A stretch of DNA of 64,000 nucleotides, taken from Reticulitermes speratus (Eukaryota > Arthropoda > Insecta > Blattodea > Rhinotermitidae). This document shows, one piece after another, positions 57,000 through 64,000 of this stretch; within the stretch, counting starts at the first letter, position 1, and every line of letters starts with the position of its first letter. Under the pieces are notes generated by a model. The model ran no database searches. It was not told where the DNA came from and saw only the letters and a program-made list of their open reading frames with translations. The position numbers and the translations under genes were made by a program. Where the stretch lies: assembly GCA_021186555.1 (NCBI GenBank), contig JAJKFL010000004.1, positions 17,326,406 to 17,390,405 of the forward strand, written 5' to 3'.

Positions 57000-57255
57000 C
57001 TGCGAATAAAGATGTACCATTAGTTCGTGATTACGACTTGAACGTAAGCCAGAGACAGTAAGAAGGGAATGGAGAAAACTGCATATTGAAGAACTTCATA
57101 CTTTCACTATTTACCAAATACGTTATTCGCCCATTTCTTTATTGCCCCTGTAACTACTCTATCAGTAGCTGATACTTTACAGCGTCAGTTTCGGGATGAA
57201 GAGATCGTGTTAAATTTGAAACATTAACTATGAGCTGTAATGCACTAAGTAAAAC
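57000..57255. other. Upstream side of the signal-peptide exon
   Basis: Immediately upstream (minus strand) of the possible 5' acceptor at 57000. I see no clear TATA box or initiator; it may be a 5'UTR intron or proximal promoter. Confidence 0.3.
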
Positions 57256-57259
57256 TGCA

Positions 57260-57345
57260 AGAAATCTCAGTCTGGATGGTGCCCCGGACGAGATTTAAAC
57301 CAAGTACATTCAGAATATAAGTCATTAGCGTTATTGCTTTATCGA
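57260..57345 (-). repeat. Possible tRNA-like SINE head
   Basis: Minus strand: a B-box-like 'TTGGTTTAAATCTCGTCC' after a tRNA-length head, then 'GGGGCACCATCC'. Body not recognised. Confidence 0.3.
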
Positions 57346-57731
57346 ATCGTTCTGCCTTTGCAGATAAGCAAAGTACGGTTGATTAAGTATTCAAACAGCC
57401 TCAAGGCTGCGGTGCGTCCGTAGCATCTGCTGCGGGGCCCTTCACCACAAAAAAAGTATTCAAACATGTACCCTAAATACATATTCAAATGGCAACCTGA
57501 CACTTTTCGACTTTAAAGGGATGTTTGATGCAGATTTTGCTCTAAAATATTAGACTTTACTGAGGTGTTTAGTACAGTGTAAAATAAAGCTCCATGCAGT
57601 CCTTTGAAATAAGCCACCGTGTCCATAATATTGTTATTCTTTTGCTTTCATTAACTACGTAACCAGGAATTTGTCAAATTAATACTAATCGTTTCACCCC
57701 ATCGTCCGCACGTGGGAAATGAGTGGTACGT

Positions 57732-57925
57732 AGACATCATTTGATATCGTCACTTGTGAACCATCCTATAAATCGAGTAACACCTAGACACCATATCACA
57801 CCTTTAGTTGTGTACCATCCTGTGAAAGGAGTAACACGAATCTATACTGTCAAATGTGAACGGCTCCGTAAAGGGAGTGGCACCTAGACACCAATTCATA
57901 CGGTTCCTTGTGAAGCATCCTGTAA
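57732..57925. repeat. Degenerate tandem repeat, four units of about 50 bp
   Basis: Repeated blocks 'cttgtgaaccatcct', 'gttgtgtaccatcctg', 'aatgtgaacggctccg' and 'cttgtgaagcatcctg', with 'gagtaacacctagacacca' between them. Confidence 0.7.
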
Positions 57926-57929
57926 GCTG

Positions 57930-58980
57930 TGGCAGTTACGACGGCAGCAGATGTGCAGCATATATCCCAAGCTGTGTTCTGTGAAACGTACTTACAAGAA
58001 ATGTTGAAGCAGCGTGTAATGAAATCACCCCCTACGTCTAACCTGTGCATGAACTATTCTCGCACCGTCTTTGCTTTCCACATAAAACGAAAAGGTAAGT
58101 TGAGAGCTCTTTTAGAAAGGGATGGGCTCGTACAGAATTAGGTCACAAGGCAGATGACGACGAGCAAAGGAACTTGGATGTGTATCACAGTGCCTTGTCT
58201 GGCGTGATATCACATCGGTGATGGCATTTGTGTGCAGGAGGGTTCCACACGAATTGGATGCTTGTGTTTGATGTTCGACACGATTCTACAGCTTTAGAAA
58301 ATAAACTCTACTCTTCAGTCTGTTTTCAGAAGGAACCAAAGCTGAAAGAGGTGACAGAATATCCCCGCTCCTTCCGGGCTGTTAGGTATATAACTGCAGA
58401 CATTCCGCGCACAATTTTCAGTATAAAAAAAGCGCTAAAAGCTGGTAATAACATTTATGTGGTTAAAAGGTTTTCTGCTCTGACTGAAACGCTTAATTTA
58501 ATCGTGAGAACAAAAATCGACATTATAATAACCAAATTCAGCATGTAGTTAAGTGTCATGGTCAATTTATTTCTATGAACATTCTTCAAAATTACAGGTG
58601 TTAGCATTGAGTCTAACCAGGCATAACAGGACACTGAGAGTTCAACAGGTGCTGAAAATTCCCTCTTGTCGTAATCTACATATCTAAGGAAGAAGTGCTG
58701 CATCCTGTCGCTGTTGACGCCTCGTGTTGGACCTACTTGAAACTAAGAAAACCAAATTCAATAGCTGAAATGCTCTTGAGATTTCTGTACAGTGCTTCAG
58801 CAACCGAGGTGCTGTAACTAAAAAATATTTACTTCAAGCCTGTCAAAATGACATCCGCATCACACAAATTATTAAATACGGTAAGAAGGTCCGGCACTAA
58901 AGGTAAACGTAAAGTTGTCTCTGTGCACGCCACAGAGCATGGGTGGATCAGTGGTATAGTTTCACCCATTCATAACCTCG
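57930..58980. other. No recognisable gene
   Basis: The 106-codon frame 58228-58548 has no motif I recognise, no clear splice context and a codon pattern like the surrounding sequence. I treat it as unproven. Confidence 0.35.
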
Positions 58981-58984
58981 GCAC

Positions 58985-59210
58985 TAGACGAAGGACAGTG
59001 GTCAGCTTCATGGGTCGACCACTTTACCCGCGGCGAAAGAGCCTCGACACCCGCAACAGGAGGATGTGTGTATCTCAGAGCCAGTCTGTATGTTTTGCAG
59101 AAAACAAATCTCTTGTCCATGCCGGAAAATTATCACAATTCCTCGGTCGTCCAGCACATAGCCTCGTCGCCATAACGACTGAGCTATCCGGTTCCTAATG
59201 GTGAGCATCA
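58985..59210 (-). repeat. tRNA-derived SINE (group 3)
   Basis: The minus-strand head 'GGATAGCTCAGTCGTTATGG' resembles a tRNA 5' half with an A box. The body reaches 'GAGGCTCTTTCGCCGCGGGT', equivalent to the GCTCTTTCTCCGGGGGT block of the copy at 43690. The B box is eroded. Confidence 0.65.
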
Positions 59211-59214
59211 CACG

Positions 59215-60145
59215 CTGTAATTCTTTGCTACATAAATTTGCTTATTACTTAATTACCTACTTAACTGAATAATCTATATAGACTTCAAAGAAAGGATGAA
59301 GAAATTAGTCCTCGTGTTCCACTTTAATGTCCTGAAATTTCCCTCGAAATGCTCAAGAAATTTACAAATATTTCAGTCAGGATACGCGTCACTGGACTGA
59401 GATCCAAAGTCGTGATATCGGTACCGTATATATGAAGAGTTGAGACGTGCAGCGGCTGCAAGTGTGATTATGTATGAATGTTATAGCTGAAATATTAAGT
59501 AGTGACGAAGACGAAGACGATGATGATGATATGATGATTATGATGATGACAAATATAGTAGTGTCAACCAGAAGATTATTGTATTTATATACTCGTAATT
59601 AGGCAAAATGGGAAGTCTTGACTACATCAAATACGGGACAATCCGACGAATTTCCGCTCAAATTAACTATTCCTAGAATCACAATGCAAACCCGACCAAT
59701 GTACATCTTATTGACTTATTATTAAACAGAAACGACAGAAATGCAACCAAAAGTCCAAAGCCGAGGCGAAGAAGGTCAGGGGCAATTAGGGCACTCGCCT
59801 CTGGCGCAGTACCTTTAGGGGCGAGCATTTCATTATATTTATTTCATTTAAAACTTTGCCATAACCAATCTGATCTTTCATTTCATCCCGTAAGTGCAAT
59901 GAAAATATTGCAGTGAATTAAATTAATATCAGAATCAAGAATATTATCTTCTTTGCGGATAGGGAAGGGCGTAGTTCAGTATCTTACGCCAAGGGCATAA
60001 ACCTTAGTTAGAGCTCTGAAAGCATGTCGTCAAAAGCTGGTGTAGTTTAATTTCAATAAGGTTCATTAAATAGTTTTAAAAATTAATTTGGAAAAATTTC
60101 GGGTTCAAAATTAGTAGATCACTGGATCGAAAATATTTTTCAACT
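59215..60145. other. No gene; GAT/GAC-rich simple repeat
   Basis: A GAC/GAT run lies at about 59504-59550. Nothing else recognised. Confidence 0.45.
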
Positions 60146-60147
60146 GC

Positions 60148-60410
60148 TATCACTAAACGCCGATCCCAGTGGCCGCGCGGTCTAAGGCGTGGGTCTGCGG
60201 CCGTTCGCTTGCTGGGATTGTGGATTCGAATCCCGCCGGGGGCATGGATACGTTGTGTGTTGTCAGGTATAAGTCTCTGCGACGGCTGATCACTCGTCCA
60301 GAGAAGTCCTACCGAGTGTGGTGAGTCTGAGTGTGATCGTGAAGCCTCGATAATGAGGAAGCCCTGACCCACTAGGAGATTTGCGCCGTGGAAGTAGAAG
60401 ATATCACTAA
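60148..60410 (+). repeat. tRNA-derived SINE (group 1) with short target duplication
   Basis: The element from 60157 begins 'GCCGATCCCAGTGGCCGCGC', with B box 'GTGGATTCGAATCCCGCC'. The direct repeat 'tatcactaa' occurs at 60148-60156 and 60402-60410. The 3' end departs from the 31805 copy after 'AAGCCTCGATAATGAGGAAG'. The 112-codon minus-strand frame is a shadow. Confidence 0.88.
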
Positions 60411-60414
60411 CCAT

Positions 60415-61325
60415 TCACTCTTGGTTATATTGTTTTCCACAGATCTCATTAATTCGGAATGGATGTCGGCTTACAAGCAATGAGTCACATGGTGACAGTT
60501 TCTCTGATACTTCAATTTCATACGTTTGGACCTTTTTTAATTACATTCCTCACGTTGATAATTATAGGTATAAAAATAAACATATTTCACTCTTCTGAAA
60601 GCATTCATCACTCACAACTAATAGCGAATGTTATGCACAAGGGCACAACAGTAATCACGCATGGCAAACACGGACTTTTTTTTATCTGATACCTCTAATC
60701 ACCATTTCACTCAGAACTCTTCGTGTGACGGCAGGCAGGGGCAGCGTTGCCCACCCGATTTAGTTCCAAGTATTGCAATTACTGCGTCACATCTAAATAA
60801 CACGTTGTTCACTGCACGTCGAAGTTTTATAATTAAGAATGCCGATGAAGAATGACTAGCGACTGTGGTCATATAAAACATTCCACTTCTGAGCCGAGAA
60901 ATGCTTACTCGCCTCACACTTTCAACATTTTCCGGATCTTTTTCTTTTCGGCTGACGAGCTAAGTCCTTGCTAAGAATGGAGACCTAAGAAATGAGGCAT
61001 TGTATGAATACTGAACTGCTACAATGCACGACGGGAAATGCAAATATGTGATTCCTCACTAGCACACGCATGAGTTTATATATACTGACTCGATTGCATG
61101 TACTAGCTCGACATTTACCATATTTAGCCAAGAGACTGTTTACCATCTAAGGAACCATAACTGATGTACTGGGTCATACGTGGCCTAAATTTTGATACAA
61201 GAAGGTGACCAATGGCAGGATCAATTAAAGATCTGGAACTCAGCATTACCTCGTTTCCAGCACCGCGGGCACCGACGACTATTCCGTTTCTCTCCATCTG
61301 ACTCATGTCCAATGCGAGAAGCGAC
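60415..61325. other. No recognisable gene
   Basis: AT-rich to neutral composition; nothing supported. Confidence 0.4.
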
Positions 61326-61329
61326 ATAG

Positions 61330-61740
61330 CTCCCGTCTTCAGCTTCTATTTTCGTCCTTCCTCATACCTAGTGCCAACGCCTTGACCGTCCAAAACTCGG
61401 CCACCACTAAGACGCGGGGTGATGCCAGGATAGGCCGACTGTCAGATGTGGGGGCTTGGCTAGCTGCTACCTTGCCCTGGGGAACCGATCGCTGCCGGTC
61501 AAGAATGCTGAATGCCTCACGGGACTGTGCCCCCGGATAAAGAGGGCTGCGGCAAAGCCGAAACAACGAGGATATACAGACTGTCGAACAGTGTAGGCGA
61601 TGCAGACGTCCCAGGCGCTTTTGAGCCGACTGCTGTCGTCCGTGAGTGCTGAGAGCCACGGAGTACCGTGCCCTGAGGAAGAGGGCCGTGGCAAGCCGTG
61701 ATGGCGGGTGGAGAACGTTCCGGACTGGAGTAACTTCAAC
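61330..61740. other. GC-rich island with a diverged internal duplication
   Basis: Clearly more GC-rich than its surroundings. Two related blocks about 140 bp apart share 'gtgctga', 'cc-acgg-act-gtgccc', 'gaagagggc-gtggcaaagccg'-like order (around 61485-61560 and 61622-61700). Long open frames exist on the minus strand (61339-61773) but match nothing I know. It could be the 5' region of an unrecognised retroelement or, less likely, a CpG-rich promoter 4.5 kb upstream of the signal-peptide exon. Confidence 0.45.
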
Positions 61741-61744
61741 GTCA

Positions 61745-63055
61745 CATCTTACCGCAGGAGTGAAACAAGCCACTACATACGGATTTCGCGAACTGGCGCG
61801 AGATGCAGCATGTCACAACGGATGACGGACCGCTTCGCTGCGGACACCATCAAAAGGCCACACGTGAATGCAACCGGCTGCAAGGTTTTCAGGAGAGGTC
61901 CGAGGAGGAGCCTATTCCAATTACACCTCCGCCTCAGCGAGTCTCCTGCTCGATATATCTCCTACCATTCACTGCCAGTATTTCTATCCCAAAGAGACAG
62001 CAGACATTTCCGAAAAGTCTGTACGTACTCAGCTACCAGGAAACGTGATCTTGTATTCCAGAAAACCGGAATATGAACCTCATAATTAAAAAAAAACATC
62101 AGCAGGACACATTATTTTTACCAAGCTAAACCAACAAAAAATACAAAATTAGTACAGAAAACAGATAATCACCAGAACATGAATATACGCCTTATATACA
62201 CCACTATTAATACAATAGCAGTAGCTACGATTTCGGAACTGACTAAAGAGCCGCATGTCTAGATTATATAAATGAGACATATTAAATCACATGTCATGAC
62301 TGGGAAGGTTATGCAATTTATATGTCACAAATATTCAACAGCGAAGTCACGTCAAAACTGTTGGTCCAATGTTTTGTAGAATTTTAAAAGAGCCATCAGT
62401 TACAAGCACAACGAAATAAGGAAAGTTTAACGACAGAATAATTATTCATAAATGAACTGCAATTAATTTCTTGGCTTAGTGTTTCAAAAGGGCAAAGCAG
62501 TACTATCTCTCTTGAGTGTTCACATTAAGTGAATATTCTCCAGTCGTATTTCTGCGACACAGCGTCATGAAGACATCTATTTTCTCTAAAATTAATATGG
62601 TGGTATCTAGATGCACTCAAGAAAATAAGATACTTTGTATTCTGTTTCACTTTCCCATGTCTCATCATTCAAGGAAAACGGAGGCGTAAAGAACAGAGAG
62701 ACAAACTGCACCAGATTGTCGACTACTGTGGCTATTTACATCCGTAATATAAGCAATAATAACTGAAAAGTGGGAATTAAAATAGGGGGAAACATAGAAC
62801 CCGTGAAAACACCTTATTTAGTGTATCTTTAAGAAAATTCCACTTGGCCACATAAACCATTATGTATAAATCTTGTGCTCATTATCGTACTCACAAAAGC
62901 CCGTTAAGTGTCCCATGCTCTTCGAAAATATATTTAAAAACTTGATTAACTTCAATGAAATGTCAGAAAGTAAATTTCAATCAAGATTGTAATCAAATTA
63001 TTTATAATATATAAAAGCTATTCCTTTAGAATTTCTAGAAAATCGACACATTAAG
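61745..63055. other. No recognisable gene
   Basis: The frame 61708-62076 continues out of the GC-rich island but has no motif. The rest is AT-rich. Confidence 0.4.
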
Positions 63056-63059
63056 ATGG

Positions 63060-63262
63060 TAAGGTTGTCAGCCCTATGCACCGGCCGCCTTTACCCCCAG
63101 GAGACACTCCTGGTACTCATTTCTGTTAGAGACTGAGTCGACCTCAGAGCCATAGAGCGGCAGGAAGGATTAAGTCAATGAAAAATCCAATGAACCCACC
63201 GGGAATCGAACCCGCTTCCGTGCGGCTTGTAGCGCAGTGCTTAAACCAACTGCGCGTGCTGT
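63060..63262 (-). repeat. tRNA-derived SINE (group 3)
   Basis: Minus-strand head 'GCGCAGTTGGTTTAAGCACT' (A box), then 'GCGGGTTCGATTCCCGG' (B box): a clear tRNA-like promoter. The body ends 'GTCTCCTGGGGGTAAAGGCG'. The repeats 'tttataatatat' at 63001 and 63262 may be the target duplication, which would extend the element to about 63013. Confidence 0.85.
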
Positions 63263-63264
63263 TT

Positions 63265-64000
63265 ATAATATATGTGCTTAAAAATCTATGTTATACGGAA
63301 CATAGTTTAAAATCATTTGGAGGCTTAAAAATGTAAATCGTCTACATGAGCTTAAAACTCAAACCACGAACGTTGCTACCCAAGGGAATTACTTCTGAGG
63401 ATCATTTGTAGTTTGTGGGTCGGGGGGGGGGGGGGTAAGATGCTCTCTGAACTGATGCAAAAATTAAATAAATCTTTCTTAAATACATACACCTTCATTA
63501 AAATATTCCTATCTAATCCTATGAAGCTTGTTATACTTTCCTGACGTGAACGAAATTACAGCGGACAAAAACCCAGAGACATAAAAACAAGACAAAGTTT
63601 TCCTACTTTTTCTTTTATATTGGCAAGAGCGAAATGTGGGTCTTCTGTCCTCAATTTGCATTTTGTTTGCCGTCCTCATTTTAACCCAACCACAGAAGAA
63701 ACCACGTAACTTACACGTAGTAACGTTCCCACGTATAATTTGTTAGACTTATACTGCCTGCCCCATCCCCAAACTCACTTCTTCCATCACCCACACTACT
63801 ATTTCTAGAAACTGGATTATAACTCGCGGAGCCACACGTTCTCTTCAAGCTACAGGATGGTAAATGCTTCTTGTATAATTTAAGTATATACCAGCTACAG
63901 CAGTATTCACGACGACTGTAGATGAAAAGCCAATATTAGACGTGCACTCTATAAAAGTATAAGGCAAACAGACTGAATTTAGAATAAACGTGACATCGCA
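63265..64000. other. No gene; 14-G tract
   Basis: An uninterrupted run of 14 guanines at 63422-63435; otherwise AT-rich with nothing supported. Confidence 0.45.

Noticed and set aside
58228..58548. A 106-codon plus-strand frame
   Set aside because: Complete from Met to stop but without a recognised domain, splice support or composition shift; kept only as unproven.
60076..60414. A 112-codon minus-strand frame
   Set aside because: Antisense of another group 1 SINE; not a gene.
61339..61773. A 144-codon minus-strand protein in the GC-rich island
   Set aside because: Several overlapping frames are open simply because the island is GC-rich; no motif supports one of them.
63180..63262. Possible true tRNA gene on the minus strand
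   Set aside because: B box is excellent, but it continues directly into a SINE body shared with other copies, and I cannot form a complete acceptor stem.

Overview
This 64 kb window looks like an AT-rich, intron-dominated piece of a large arthropod nuclear genome. The mix of non-LTR retrotransposons, tRNA-derived SINEs and Penelope-like debris suggests an insect, probably a cockroach or termite relative; the organism itself is an inference. There is no bacterial or viral gene organisation, and almost every long open frame is either chance or mobile-element debris.

The one cellular gene I can support lies on the minus strand and spans most of the window. A signal-peptide exon (coding part 56841-56910, splice donor at 56840) is followed, about 40 kb downstream in transcript terms, by a 39-nt in-phase exon (16761-16799). 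Next comes the first-immunoglobulin exon of a Dpr-family cell-surface protein (16282-16511). The phases fit (1, then 1/1, then 1/0), so the three exons join in one frame with or without the small exon. The remaining exons (rest of Ig1, Ig2, C-terminus) should begin with the V-S-W segment of Ig1; I could not find them in 1-16281, so that intron probably runs off the window.

The large first intron and both flanks are packed with repeats. These are: (1) two copies of one LINE (6335-7003; 8156-10355) with endonuclease SDH and reverse transcriptase YADD motifs; (2) several 3' ends of a second LINE family (13895, 20640, 24560, 29016, 40060, 48300, 50540, 56150), one of which has grown a 38-bp minisatellite; (3) a third LINE (52580-53620) split by a SINE with a 14-bp target duplication; (4) at least four tRNA-like SINE groups, one sharing its 3' tail with a SINE of unrelated head; (5) a decayed DDE transposase (17980-18540); (6) a foldback family with arms around an ACACGGCGT core, including a nearly perfect 45-bp palindrome (24179-24272); (7) a Penelope-like element remnant with reverse transcriptase and GIY-YIG pieces (30360-31410).

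The most striking signal is a set of about thirteen hammerhead-ribozyme motifs spread over 12.8-52.1 kb, many at the ends of inverted-repeat elements. The copy at 36716-36762 (minus) has an intact core, 6-bp stems I and II, and a GUC cleavage triplet. A second intact-core copy is at 26465-26510 and a back-to-back pair is at 28228-28427. Hammerheads with a very short stem III are known from the terminal repeats of Penelope-like elements, so the GIY-YIG remnant and the ribozyme elements probably belong to one retroelement system, most of it decayed here.
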